From positions 186,001 to 250,000 of the forward strand of contig CASIBO010000001.1 in the NCBI GenBank assembly GCA_949372755.1: a stretch of 64,000 bases of DNA, given 5' to 3'. Shown in pieces: positions 53,964 through 62,212 of this stretch (positions are counted from its first letter, which is position 1; the number at the start of each line of letters is the position of its first letter). The position numbers and the translations under genes were made by a program. This DNA is from UBA9926 sp018645765. Its GTDB lineage: Bacteria > Pseudomonadota > Gammaproteobacteria > Pseudomonadales > Azotimanducaceae. The notes beneath the pieces were generated by a model that was not told where the DNA came from, made no database searches, and was given only the letters and a program-made list of their open reading frames with translations.

Positions 53964-54065
53964 GACAGTTCCACTTTTGAAGACAACAATATACCAATTT
54001 CTTTTTCGATAACCAATGATCGCGGTTGACCTTAACCAGAGCGCCCTAGATAATAGCCCCCGCGT

Positions 54066-54142
54066 GCGCTGGTAGCTCAGCTGGATAGAGCATCTGGCTA
54101 CGAACCAGAAGGTCGGGGGTTCGACTCCCTCCCAGCGCACCA
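54066..54142 (+). tRNA. tRNA-Arg(ACG)
   Basis: Cloverleaf with acceptor GCGCTGG/CCAGCGC, D arm GCTC-AGCTGGATA-GAGC, anticodon loop CTACGAA (ACG) on stem CTGG/CCAG, T arm with TTCGACT loop, discriminator A and encoded CCA. It is followed 70 bp later by tRNA-Ser. Confidence 0.96.
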
Positions 54143-54212
54143 ATATTAGAGTTTTGACGCACCCGTTGCGGCAATGCAGGGCGGCATACGACGCCCAAAA
54201 TCGTGTCAGTTC

Positions 54213-54303
54213 GGAGAGATGGCTGAGTGGTCGAAAGCGCTCCCCTGCTAAGGGAGTATACGTTAAGAGCGTATCCAGGGTTCGAATCCCTGTCTCTCCG
54301 CCA
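54213..54303 (+). tRNA. tRNA-Ser(GCT)
   Basis: A 91-nt class II tRNA. Acceptor GGAGAGA/TCTCTCC, D arm with GGCTGAGTGGTCGAAAGC, anticodon loop CTGCTAA (GCT), long variable arm TACGTTAAGAGCGTA, T loop TTCGAAT, discriminator G and CCA. Confidence 0.97.
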
Positions 54304-54805
54304 GTTTATACTCACCAGTGATCGTTTTTGTGGACTCAATTACTAATATAGTCCTCTAAAACCTTGACGACTTTCCACTTGAATTACCATCGAGCACAAC
54401 TTTCCTACCAGAACTTATCAATACCTGCCCCTCATCCAGGCAGCTGCCTTAAACCAAATTAAATAATATAAATCAATAGTTTATGAAAAAACAGGTTCCC
54501 GTTTCCAGTTCCTAACACGCAATAAACATTGTTACAGAAAAGGCCATTGCGCCCAAAAAACTTCTCGCTAATGGTGCAGGTATAAAGCTGTCTGGGCCGT
54601 CAGGTAGTCCCGCCAGATCCTGAGGGTCACCCGCCAGAGCGGCGCGCCTGCACAATGTCTTTGTCTCTCCCCATCTCAATGACCCTGCACCAACATCGCT
54701 GCTATCCTCTGTGGAAAGAAATTCAGACCCTGATATCGCTGTTTTTTGTTATCCCGCAGTCGTCGTAAACTGACTAGGTTTAACCAAGACTATAAGGTGG
54801 TCACT
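54304..54805. other. AT-rich spacer after tRNA-Ser
   Basis: About 500 bp with no supported gene. The first half is AT-rich and unlike the surrounding DNA, a composition change right after a tRNA gene that is typical of accessory DNA. No repeat of the tRNA 3' end was found further downstream within what I could inspect. Confidence 0.5.
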
Positions 54806-55288
54806 ATGAATTGGGAAATAATGGGAGCGCTTGGCGAAATCGTAGGCGGCTTTGGCGTGGTTCTGTCACTACTCTACCTTGCGCGCCAAATTACCGACAA
54901 TACATTGTCCAATCAAAGCGCAGCCATAAGCACTCTCACCGATCAGATTATGCGCGTAACAATGGTCGATAACGAATCAGGCAGCCTTTTCTATAAGGGC
55001 CTTAAAGGTTTAGATGGTTTAGACGAAACCGAGCGCTTGATCTTTGTTCAGCGTGTTACTGCCATATTCTTAATTTGGTTTAATGCCCACCTTCAATATA
55101 AGAGGAAACTCATTCCCGACGAATTTTGGGACACCTTCGCTGGCGATATCGCCTCATACTTTCAGCACGCTGGGATAGATGATACTTGGCAACTGATCAA
55201 ATCAGGATTCCCACAGAACTATGTTAGCTATGTTGAGCAATCCTCTCGACTGGAGACCAGCGTCGACTATCTCGCGCGTACTTATTAA
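54806..55288 (+). CDS. hypothetical membrane-anchored protein
   Basis: A 160-residue protein of a type common in marine bacteria: a single N-terminal membrane helix in EIMGALGEIVGGFGVVLSLLYLARQI is followed by a cytoplasmic helical domain (STLTDQIMRVTMVDN, YKGLKGLDGLDETERLIFVQRV, AHLQYKRKLIPDEFWDTFAGDI). No function is known for the family. The ATG at 54806 is chosen over a TTG at 54746; AAGGTGGT lies before it. Confidence 0.68.
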   Translation: MNWEIMGALGEIVGGFGVVLSLLYLARQITDNTLSNQSAAISTLTDQIMRVTMVDNESGSLFYKGLKGLDGLDETERLIFVQRVTAIFLIWFNAHLQYKRKLIPDEFWDTFAGDIASYFQHAGIDDTWQLIKSGFPQNYVSYVEQSSRLETSVDYLARTY

Positions 55289-55638
55289 GAGCTGACACTC
55301 TTTATAGCAAGAAGCGTCAAAACTGAATCGTCATACAAGGCATGAGGAGGGGGCTGGCCGCAGGCACAGCGAATCATCGATACGCCTTCTTGTCGCCTCA
55401 TGCCTAAAGCTAGAGCCTCCGCTGATCATTCAGACTCACAGCAAATGCAAGCCATCCTAAGGCATTGCTACGCACCTCAGGTGCCTGCAGGCAAGACACA
55501 TAGCCTAATAGCCGTGACAAGATAAACAGCGAAACGAATTCAGATTAAGAAAACTCTACCGGAAGGCAAACTCGGCGCTCGCGACACCCCACCCCCTAAA
55601 GGCCCCAACCGTACCTTTAGATTAGGACGACGCTTGAC
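55289..55638. other. spacer with a 10-bp inverted repeat
   Basis: About 350 bp with no supported protein gene. AGGCATGAGG (55338-55347) pairs perfectly with CCTCATGCCT (55396-55405) across 48 nt. It could be the foot of a structured RNA or a terminator for the gene on its left, but it lacks a T-tract. The remainder shows nothing recognisable. Confidence 0.45.
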
Positions 55639-55749
55639 TCACCATTTTCGTTTCTCAAATTTCTCTTCTTTCTTTTCAGCCAGACGAACAAAAATGAAGT
55701 AGACCAAGCTGGTAATAATCAATAGACCTACCAATGCTTCAATGATCAT
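55639..55749 (-). CDS. 36-residue single-pass membrane protein, coupled to ybjQ-like gene
   Basis: A short open frame reading MIIEALVGLLIITSLVYFIF (residues 1-20) and then a charged tail (RLAEKKEEKFEKRKW). It is a clean one-helix membrane peptide with a cytoplasmic basic/acidic tail. Its ATG overlaps the stop of the YbjQ-like gene by the ATGA arrangement, so it is translated by coupling. Nothing in the sequence identifies a function; the membrane helix and operon position suggest that it anchors or partners the YbjQ protein. It is small and easily missed. Confidence 0.72.
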   Translation of the reverse strand: MIIEALVGLLIITSLVYFIFVRLAEKKEEKFEKRKW

Positions 55750-56105
55750 TCTGCTTCTAACCCCTCAGCAATTACGGCAGTTCCATAAGCAGTCACTTCG
55801 GCCACACCAACCCCCACGGTTGCAGACGTGAATCGGAAGGCAATTACTGCATTCGCGCCAAGACTTTTAGCATCTAACTTCATTCGATAAAGAGCCTCTT
55901 CTCGGGCCTCGGCCAAAAGTTCCGTGTAGCCGACAACTTCTCCACCGACTATGTTCTTGAGACCTGCGAAAATATCGCGACCCAAATGCTTTGCCCTAGA
56001 AGTGCCACCCCTTACTGGGCCACACAATGCAACAATCTTCATTAAAGGAATTTCATCTGACGTAACAATAATCATCTCAGAACGCTTTTGCGCAGTATCA
56101 TTCAT
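55746..56105 (-). CDS. YbjQ/UPF0145 family protein
   Basis: A 119-residue protein of the YbjQ (heavy-metal-binding-like) family. Family features are IIVTSDEIPLMKIVALCGPVRGGTSRAKHLGRDIFAGLKNIVGGEVVGYTELLAEAREEALYRM in outline, with ANAVIAFRF and EVTAYGTAV at the end. The fold assembles into pentameric rings; function is unknown. An AAGGA site eight bases before the ATG at 56105 supports that start. It is followed by the coupled 36-residue membrane protein. Confidence 0.9.
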   Translation of the reverse strand: MNDTAQKRSEMIIVTSDEIPLMKIVALCGPVRGGTSRAKHLGRDIFAGLKNIVGGEVVGYTELLAEAREEALYRMKLDAKSLGANAVIAFRFTSATVGVGVAEVTAYGTAVIAEGLEAE

Positions 56106-56370
56106 CTTTTTTTCCTTGAGTTATTTTTAATTCGTCTGAATCGCCCCAGTTTGCTAGACACCTTCTCGTCACACGAAATGGCTACGAGAGAGGTGAATAG
56201 GAGCAAGAAGCGATACCTACAGAAACTCGTTTGGGGAAATTTTCCAAGGCATCCTTGGGAGCCGCACCAAGACCGCTCATCGAACGCAAGGTTTATGGCT
56301 ACAATGCTCAACTCATGAGAGTATTATAACAATGACAACCTTTATCAATTTTTTTGTAAGGAGAAAATGA

Positions 56371-56814
56371 ATGCGATATTTAATTGCGGCAATTGCCCTG
56401 AGCTTTTCATGCCTTGGTTCTGCCGGACACCACGAAGAGAAAGCGTCTATCAACATAACAGCAACAAAGGCTGCCTACACCGCTTTTTCAAGCGGCGATA
56501 TGGAAGCCTGGAAAGCCGTACACAGTACTGATGTCGTTTGGACGATTCTTGAAGGTTTGCCCTACGCTGGAACTTATGTCGGTACGGACGCAATCATTGA
56601 GAATGTATTTTCTCAAATCGGCGTTCTTTGGCCTGACTTCAAAGTGGAACCAATTGCCTATTTTGAGTCCGGAGATAAAGTCTTTGTCCATGTAAAAATC
56701 TCTATCGCCGGAAAGCAAACCGAAGCGTTGCATATGGTAACCATGAAAGATGGCAAGCAAGTGGCCTTCACGCCATTTGAAAATTCAGCTTTTATGATGC
56801 AACAGATTCAGTAA
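56371..56814 (+). CDS. exported SnoaL/NTF2-like protein
   Basis: A 147-residue NTF2-fold protein with a signal peptide (RYLIAAIALSFSCLGSAG). The SnoaL-like core follows: KAAYTAFSSGDMEAWKAVHSTDVVWTILEG, YVGTDAIIENVFSQIGVLWPDFKVEPIAYF and VFVHVKISIAG. Such cone-shaped proteins bind small hydrophobic molecules, and secreted ones are mostly uncharacterised. A strong AAGGAGAAAATGA site precedes the ATG. Confidence 0.82.
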   Translation: MRYLIAAIALSFSCLGSAGHHEEKASINITATKAAYTAFSSGDMEAWKAVHSTDVVWTILEGLPYAGTYVGTDAIIENVFSQIGVLWPDFKVEPIAYFESGDKVFVHVKISIAGKQTEALHMVTMKDGKQVAFTPFENSAFMMQQIQ

Positions 56815-57035
56815 GCCGCCAGTTGCAAGCGGCTCTACTGCACGAGTCAGAATTGAAATAGGGCGGCAGCAAAGGCTATCTGGTCTTGGCGCCGCTCAGC
56901 AACCAACACAGCGTTTCGGGTTCGCCCAAGACGGTCACAGTTGCAGGTCGGTCGCTATTTCAACCAGCTCCTCGCGATACAACCTAACCATTACACAAGC
57001 ATTACCCTGTATTGATATAACCAAAGGAAAATAAT

Positions 57036-58160
57036 ATGCACGATGAAACATCAAAAGAACTTCGGACCACACTCACCAGTGCTGGCAAGTTAGAGCTTTC
57101 AATTGTAACGGTGCCCATGCCGGAACCTCGCGAGGGCGAAGTGCTGTTAAAGGTGGAGGCCTCTCCCATCAACCCTTCCGATCTTGGTTTGTTGCTCGGG
57201 CCAGCGGACGTCTCCTCACTCAGCATCACTGGATCTGGCGACAACACCGTTGCGAGCATGGATGTCCCTGAGGCCATGATGCCTGCCATGCAAGCAAGGC
57301 TCGATGCGGCGCTACCCGTCGGTAACGAAGGTGCGGGTGTGGTTATCGCCGCTGGCGCCGGCGCAGAGCACCTGGTTGGTCAAACCATCGGTGTTGCGGG
57401 TGGCGCAATGTACTCACAGTATCGATGCGTACCTGCGGCAAGCTGCATTGTGATGAACGAGGGTACAACGCCCGCTCAGGGCGCCTCTTGTTTCGTGAAC
57501 CCCCTGACGGCGCTTGGCATGGTAGAAACCATGAAGGCGGAAGGCCATACAGCCCTCGTGCACACGGCTGCTGCTTCAAACCTGGGAAGGATGTTAGTGA
57601 AAATTTGTCTGGCAGACGACGTACAACTGGTCAATATCGTCCGCAAGCAAGAACAGGTAGAACAGCTGAAGGCTTTGGGCGCGGTGCATGTCGTCAATTC
57701 TAGCGACCCAACCTTTCAAGAAGATCTAGTACAAGCCCTTGTCGCAACCGGTGCAACGCTGGCCTTCGACGCAACCGGTGGTGGCAAACTTGCCGGCCAG
57801 ATATTAACCGGCATGGAAATCGCTGCGAATAAGAGTGCAGAGGGGCACAGTATTTACGGCTCAACCACCTTTAAACAGGTTTACATCTACGGCGGGCTAG
57901 ATCGAACACCCACCGTGTTGAACCGATCATTCGGCTTGGCCTGGAGCCTCGGCGGATGGTTGCTCACCTATTTTATCCAGAAAATTAGCCCTGAAGCTTT
58001 CGCCGCTTTGCGCCAGCGCGTTGCAGACGAAATCACCACTACCTTTGATAGCCACTATACTAAAGAGATCTCTCTAGCCGAAGTACTCAGCGAAGATGCC
58101 ATCAAAGCCTATTCAAAACAGGCAACCGGTGAAAAGTTTTTAATCAAACCGCATCAATAA
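57036..58160 (+). CDS. zinc-binding-dehydrogenase-like quinone reductase (MDR superfamily)
   Basis: A 374-residue medium-chain dehydrogenase/reductase. The N-terminal GroES-like part has EVLLKVEASPINPSDLGLLL and GNEGAGVVIAAGAGAEHLVGQTIGV; the catalytic zinc ligands of alcohol dehydrogenases are absent, so it is probably a quinone oxidoreductase/enoyl reductase type. The Rossmann part has ALVHTAAASNLGRMLVKI, a divergent nucleotide-binding stretch, and AFDATGGG. A CCAAAGGAAAATAAT site precedes the ATG. It is 76 bp upstream of the selenoprotein gene and could be cotranscribed. Confidence 0.88.
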   Translation: MHDETSKELRTTLTSAGKLELSIVTVPMPEPREGEVLLKVEASPINPSDLGLLLGPADVSSLSITGSGDNTVASMDVPEAMMPAMQARLDAALPVGNEGAGVVIAAGAGAEHLVGQTIGVAGGAMYSQYRCVPAASCIVMNEGTTPAQGASCFVNPLTALGMVETMKAEGHTALVHTAAASNLGRMLVKICLADDVQLVNIVRKQEQVEQLKALGAVHVVNSSDPTFQEDLVQALVATGATLAFDATGGGKLAGQILTGMEIAANKSAEGHSIYGSTTFKQVYIYGGLDRTPTVLNRSFGLAWSLGGWLLTYFIQKISPEAFAALRQRVADEITTTFDSHYTKEISLAEVLSEDAIKAYSKQATGEKFLIKPHQ

Positions 58161-58236
58161 CGACCCTGAGTGTGTTCTTAGCCTAAGGGCCTGGGCGCAC
58201 CCAATCGCAGATAATGACTTAAGGAGTCATCAAACT

Positions 58237-58725
58237 ATGTCTAACTTTCTAAAATCGGGAGACGATTTTCCTGCGATCTCCCTGAATTTGGCGGGAGGCG
58301 GCACCTTTTCTTTCCCGGACGACCTTGAAACACCCATGACCATCGCTTTGTTCTATCGCGGCCATTGGTGACCCTATTGCCGCCGGCTCTTAGCCGGCTA
58401 TGAAGAACGCCGTGCCGCGTTCTTAGCAGAGGGTGTCAGTATCATTGCCGGGACAGTTGACACACAGGAACAAACGTCTGAGGTGTCGCGTGACTTGGGT
58501 TTTCCTGTGGCGTATGGCATGACGCGCGCCGACGGTGACGCAATGGGAGCCTGGTGGGAGCAGCGCCGTGATCATATTCAACCCAGCGAGTTTGTGATCA
58601 CCCAAACCGGTAAGGTCATGATGTCGACCTACAGTAACTCTCCAATCGGACGCATGGATCCCGCGGAAGCGCTAACTCTTATTCGGTTTTTGAATGCGCA
58701 GCGCGCTAAGGCGAAGACGGATTAA
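58237..58725 (+). CDS. selenocysteine-containing peroxiredoxin/redoxin-like protein (in-frame TGA)
   Basis: A 162-residue thioredoxin-fold protein with an in-frame TGA codon at 58369-58371, residue 45. The surrounding reads FYRGHW-(TGA)-PYCRRLLAGYEERR. AhpC/TSA-family redoxins have FYRGHWCPYC here, so the TGA replaces precisely the first, peroxidatic-type Cys, giving a U-x-x-C motif with Cys48 kept. The frame stays open and conserved to the end: GFPVAYGMTRADGDAMGAWWEQRR, IQPSEFVITQTGKVM and STYSNSPIGRMDP are family landmarks. AAGGAG lies ten bases before the ATG. Two hairpins follow the TGA and one may be the SECIS. Sec insertion is inferred; a nonsense mutation would be a chance hit on this exact codon. 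Confidence 0.85.
58372..58424 (+). promoter_or_regulatory. candidate bacterial SECIS hairpins after the TGA codon
   Basis: Hairpin 1: GCCGGC (58382-58387), loop TCTTA, GCCGGC (58393-58398); its apical loop starts 17 nt after the TGA, the spacing used by E. coli fdhF. Hairpin 2: AAGAACGC (58403-58410), loop CGTGCC, GCGTTCTT (58417-58424), a perfect 8-bp stem whose loop has a G in its first two bases, but 39 nt away. Both lie within the coding region as bacterial SECIS elements do. Confidence 0.6.
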
Positions 58726-58737
58726 TTGGCTTGCAGC

Positions 58738-58778
58738 GGGATGGACTGCTCTTGAAGGGGGATGGACTGCTCTTAAAG
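58738..58778. repeat. 21-bp tandem duplication after the selenoprotein gene
   Basis: GGGATGGACTGCTCTT(G/A)AAG occurs at 58738-58757 and 58759-58778, with one mismatch. It is a recent-looking slippage duplication in the spacer; no function is evident. Confidence 0.75.
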
Positions 58779-58948
58779 CGGTGCACTCCCCCATCTGTCT
58801 CTGCAGCGCCGGCCCCCACTATCTGCATCTAGACCGGGAAAATATGGCAGGCATAGTGCAGTCGAGGGCGAGCATCACAAACAGGACTGGCTCAATATTC
58901 CTTGCGCTTCAAAAAGGCGTCACGCACCCCTACCGCGCAAAATTTCGA

Positions 58949-59164
58949 TCACGACGCTAAAGTAACTTGCAAGGTCTCACCACCAAGCTGGATCACATCC
59001 CCATCCCTTATCTTTTTTCGCCGCTGCGTTTCGACCTCGCCGTTCACGATCACCTGACCATCATCAATCAGCAATTTCGCGTCGCCACCGGAGTTGACCA
59101 AGCCTTCGAACTTGAGCACTTTATAAAGCGGGACGGCGTCTTGGGTCAGTTCAACGATTCGCAT
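58949..59164 (-). CDS. S4 RNA-binding domain protein (YbcJ-like)
   Basis: A 71-residue stand-alone S4 domain. PLYKVLKFEGLVNSGGDAKLLIDDGQVIVNGEVE and RRKKIRDGDVIQLGGETLQV are the S4 alpha-L core that binds structured RNA, the YbcJ-type small protein. The ATG at 59164 fits the family start; an ATG at 59188 adds eight unmatched residues. It converges with the selenoprotein gene region. RNA target unknown. Confidence 0.9.
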   Translation of the reverse strand: MRIVELTQDAVPLYKVLKFEGLVNSGGDAKLLIDDGQVIVNGEVETQRRKKIRDGDVIQLGGETLQVTLAS

Positions 59165-59446
59165 CTTTAGTTTCCAGTGATTCAGCAATTTTAAGCATGA
59201 CAGGCAAACTCACTGCAATGCTGCACCGATGTGTTGCAGTGAAGAAAGGGCCGGACGCAATAAGGCCGCAGGCCAGATTGACGGAGCGCACCCTAGTTCA
59301 CCCGGGTCGATTGCGCAAGCCGACCGATCACAGACGGCCACTAACGGCTTGCGTATTCAATTTTCATTACTAACGTTTTAGCCTTTATCCGTCCAAATCG
59401 CGCCGCGCTTATCTGATTAGAGACTAAGGGCCATCACAGAACCCAG

Positions 59447-60196
59447 CTATAGATCACCAACCCCCCACCGAATTCCCCGCCGCAACAACTCGTAATAGAC
59501 CGGGTTATTCCAGGACCCCCGAACCACCGGGACAACCTCCACCATCGGTTTCATATCGTGCTTACCCGTGCAGTGCCCTAAAGACAGATACAGCACCTCG
59601 CCTTCGCCAAAGGGATGCAAGTACATCTGCGGTTGACTGTCCCGATCGGTGCCGTAATCCGATTGCACGTAGCCTGCTGAGGGTTGGTTATAGGTTGCTT
59701 CAAGCAAAACCGTTTGCTCGCCGATCGGCTCGCAGTAATAAGGCTCTTCATCGTGCACCTCAAAATCTTTGATGCCAGCGGTTAAAGGATGGTCGACGTC
59801 GGTGACGCGCACGTCGAAACTGGTATTTGAAGGATGGGCCACAAACCGGCTGCCCAACATCGCCATAAAATTAGGCGCGAGATCCGGGGTATCGGGTTTA
59901 CCGTTCACGAACTCGATGAGCGCGTTTGTTGCGTGCAAGGCAAACCAGCGGCCGCCCGCTTCTAGGTACTGCGCCAATCCCGCTTGCTGATCCAAGCTGG
60001 GTCTTAGGTCACAGGTATAGGTAATCAGCAGACGGGCATTCTGAATTGCCTCAATATCACTAAAATCTTCGGCGACGCGCGTGTGGATGTCCTCGTTTTC
60101 AGCCAGCAGTTTTAAAATTTCAAGCCGAGCAAAATTGGTATCGTGGTACTTCGCATTACAGACAAGATATACATCTACCTTCTGGTTGCTTTGCAT
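59447..60196 (-). CDS. ThuA domain protein
   Basis: A 249-residue glutamine-amidotransferase-like ThuA protein. The family landmarks are VCNAKYHDTNFARLEILKLLAEN, ITYTCDLRPSLDQQAGLAQYLEAGGRWFALHAT, FVAHPSNTSFDVRVTDVDHPLTAGI, FEVHDEEPYYCE and LYLSLGHCTGKHDM. ThuA-like proteins act in trehalose and other sugar-derivative metabolism, and many await a defined reaction. A GGAGCGCG site precedes the ATG. It precedes the crotonase gene's end on the same strand by 117 bp. Confidence 0.9.
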   Translation of the reverse strand: MQSNQKVDVYLVCNAKYHDTNFARLEILKLLAENEDIHTRVAEDFSDIEAIQNARLLITYTCDLRPSLDQQAGLAQYLEAGGRWFALHATNALIEFVNGKPDTPDLAPNFMAMLGSRFVAHPSNTSFDVRVTDVDHPLTAGIKDFEVHDEEPYYCEPIGEQTVLLEATYNQPSAGYVQSDYGTDRDSQPQMYLHPFGEGEVLYLSLGHCTGKHDMKPMVEVVPVVRGSWNNPVYYELLRRGIRWGVGDL

Positions 60197-60312
60197 AGAC
60201 GCGCTCCTTTTTAGTTGTTTTGCGCAACCATCATGCTTGATGGCCGCTGCCCTCTGCGATATTGCCTCGATCGGTTTGCCGTCCCGCCCCAGACAGCGCT
60301 CTAATATCGAGC

Positions 60313-61233
60313 TTAAAAGTCCTTCTTTGATTCCTCGGAATCCGGAATCAGATACCCCTTCTCATCTCGAATCTCGGGACCCGTAACCCTTGCACGACTG
60401 TCACCAAACGGCGCGTCGCGCGCAGCCAGCGCGGCCCGCAAACCTTCGTTGGCAATCTGTTTAAAAACGTCCTTTGCCGCCTGAGCAGTGTGCGCCCGAG
60501 CATCATTTTCGGCAGCGAGTCGTTGCAGTACCTGGGCGCCCATGAGCTCCATCCCAACATTCACAATGCGCTTATTGGTCGACAGCATTTCTGCATCGAT
60601 CCAAGATAAACGATCCGCCAAACCTTCAACCTCTTGTTCTAAATAAGCATCGGGCACCGACTTTAAAACCAAGCCAATTTTTGCCGCATCCGCGCCACTG
60701 ATCGTGTCCCCAGTCAACAACAGTCGTTTGGTCCATTGCGGGCCAATGTGATACAGCCACATCTGGTTGGGTGCTGCCCCCATGTTTCTTAAGGCGCTAT
60801 AACCAAAGCTTGCAGAGTCCGAACAGATCAGCAGATCGCAATAGAGCGCGAGATCTGTGCCACCGGCATAACAGTGCCCATGAATCTGAGCAATCGAGGG
60901 TTTATGCATTTCAGTTAGCGTCCGCAGGCACCGCTGGAACCGTTCGATATGCCAGGCATCATCATCGAAGCCCCGGCCTTTGCGACGATCAACCCCGTCC
61001 TGCCCAGCTGAACGCGACGGCGTGAGGTCGTAGCCTGAACAAAAAGAACTGCCAGCACCTTTTAAGATGACACAATGCACGGCCTTGTCGTCGTCGGCCT
61101 CCCACAAAGCCGTGCGCAATTCTTCTACCAGCTCGATCGATAAGGCGTTGCGCTTTTCAGGACGATTGAGCGTAATGCGCGCGCGACCCCGCTCAACTTC
61201 ATAGGTGATGTATTCAAAAACTTGACTTGCCAT
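60313..61233 (-). CDS. enoyl-CoA hydratase/isomerase family protein
   Basis: A 306-residue crotonase. Segments include ITLNRPEKRNALSIEL, GAGSSFCSGYDLTPS, IHGHCYAGGTDLALYCDLLI and NMGAAPNQMWLYHIG. The classical hydratase Glu positions are replaced (GGTDLA; AAPNQMW), so the activity is probably not simple hydration. The C-terminus is longer than usual. The ATG at 61233 is preceded by AGGGGGGCAG; a longer frame to 61326 adds an unmatched segment that would cross the divergent PhyH start. It shares a promoter region with the PhyH gene. Confidence 0.87.
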   Translation of the reverse strand: MASQVFEYITYEVERGRARITLNRPEKRNALSIELVEELRTALWEADDDKAVHCVILKGAGSSFCSGYDLTPSRSAGQDGVDRRKGRGFDDDAWHIERFQRCLRTLTEMHKPSIAQIHGHCYAGGTDLALYCDLLICSDSASFGYSALRNMGAAPNQMWLYHIGPQWTKRLLLTGDTISGADAAKIGLVLKSVPDAYLEQEVEGLADRLSWIDAEMLSTNKRIVNVGMELMGAQVLQRLAAENDARAHTAQAAKDVFKQIANEGLRAALAARDAPFGDSRARVTGPEIRDEKGYLIPDSEESKKDF

Positions 61234-61294
61234 CTGCCCCCCTAATACCCAGCGTGTTTCTGATATGCTAACACCAAAACGGGAGGGGAAATTG

Positions 61295-62212
61295 ATGTCA
61301 ATATCCGGATTGAATCGAGAGATCACCGCTCAGGAAAAACACGATTTTCACCGTGACGGCGCGGTCCTCTTAAAGGGTGTCCTGGCAAGCCACTGGAACG
61401 CCTTGCTCGAGGAGGGCCTTGAGTTCACACAAGCAAACCCTGACGGTATGTCCGCGGGTGTCGCCATGCCCCTGCGGATCGATCAGTTTCCAGCCTCGCA
61501 CTCGCCGTGCCTTGACCAACTCATGAAGACGTCCCCGATCGCCGAGATCGTTGGATCGGTGCTTGAGGCCCCGGTTCGATTTTATATGGATCAGATGTTT
61601 TATAAACCCGCAGGCAAGGTCTTTCCGAGCGCCTGGCATCAGGACACAAGCTACTACAATATCGATGGCCATCAATTAGTAAGGGCTTGGGTTTGTGCAG
61701 ACCCGGCGCCGCGAGACGTCAGCATCGAAGTCATTCGCGGATCGCATCGATGGAACGTGACCTATCGGCCGCCAGTTGGCCTGGATCCCCAAGCCGATCC
61801 CGAGGGCGCCGCTAAACTCGAGCAAGCGCATGCGGCCGGTGAAATTCTGATTGGTCGCGAGGCCCATGAACAGTGGACCTACTTTGATTCCTTTTTAGAC
61901 CCAAGCCTGCCGGTGCTCCCTGATATAGAAGAACACCGCGAATCCTTCGAGATTCTCGGCTGGGAATACGAGCCCGGCGACGTGCTGTTGTTTCATGGTC
62001 ACATTTTGCATTCGGCCCGAGGCGGCGCAACTTTACCGCACCCAAGACGCGCCCATGCCTCGCTGTGGGCAGGCCCTGATGTACAGTATCTGCGCAGGCG
62101 GAGCCAAGCCATCCCGGACCCCTTGAAGTTGTATGACCATCATCCGCAAGACGGCCAGCCGCTGTCTGAGTTTCCTGAAGTCTTTCCGGTTGCTTGGGCG
62201 CCAACCGACTGA
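61295..62212 (+). CDS. phytanoyl-CoA dioxygenase (PhyH) family protein
   Basis: A 305-residue Fe(II)/2-oxoglutarate dioxygenase. The double-stranded beta-helix carries the iron-binding His115-x-Asp117 in SAWHQDTSYY, the Arg of LVRAWVC and the distal His in FHGHILHSARGG. PhyH relatives hydroxylate acyl-CoAs or other small molecules. The ATG at 61295 has GGGAGGGG in front; an ATG at 61265 is less likely. It is divergent from the crotonase gene, consistent with joint action on a branched acyl substrate (inference). Confidence 0.88.
   Translation: MSISGLNREITAQEKHDFHRDGAVLLKGVLASHWNALLEEGLEFTQANPDGMSAGVAMPLRIDQFPASHSPCLDQLMKTSPIAEIVGSVLEAPVRFYMDQMFYKPAGKVFPSAWHQDTSYYNIDGHQLVRAWVCADPAPRDVSIEVIRGSHRWNVTYRPPVGLDPQADPEGAAKLEQAHAAGEILIGREAHEQWTYFDSFLDPSLPVLPDIEEHRESFEILGWEYEPGDVLLFHGHILHSARGGATLPHPRRAHASLWAGPDVQYLRRRSQAIPDPLKLYDHHPQDGQPLSEFPEVFPVAWAPTD

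Noticed and set aside
53718..54143. 141-residue version of the OadG gene
   Set aside because: The extra N-terminal part reads antisense through tRNA-Arg(ACG); the real start is at 53963.
56102..56311. 69-codon minus-strand frame overlapping the YbjQ start by ATGA
   Set aside because: It is tempting because of the overlap, but YbjQ has its own strong ribosome-binding site and this frame has no recognisable protein features.
58483..58725. Independent 80-residue gene
   Set aside because: It is the C-terminal half of the redoxin; homology continues in frame upstream through the TGA.
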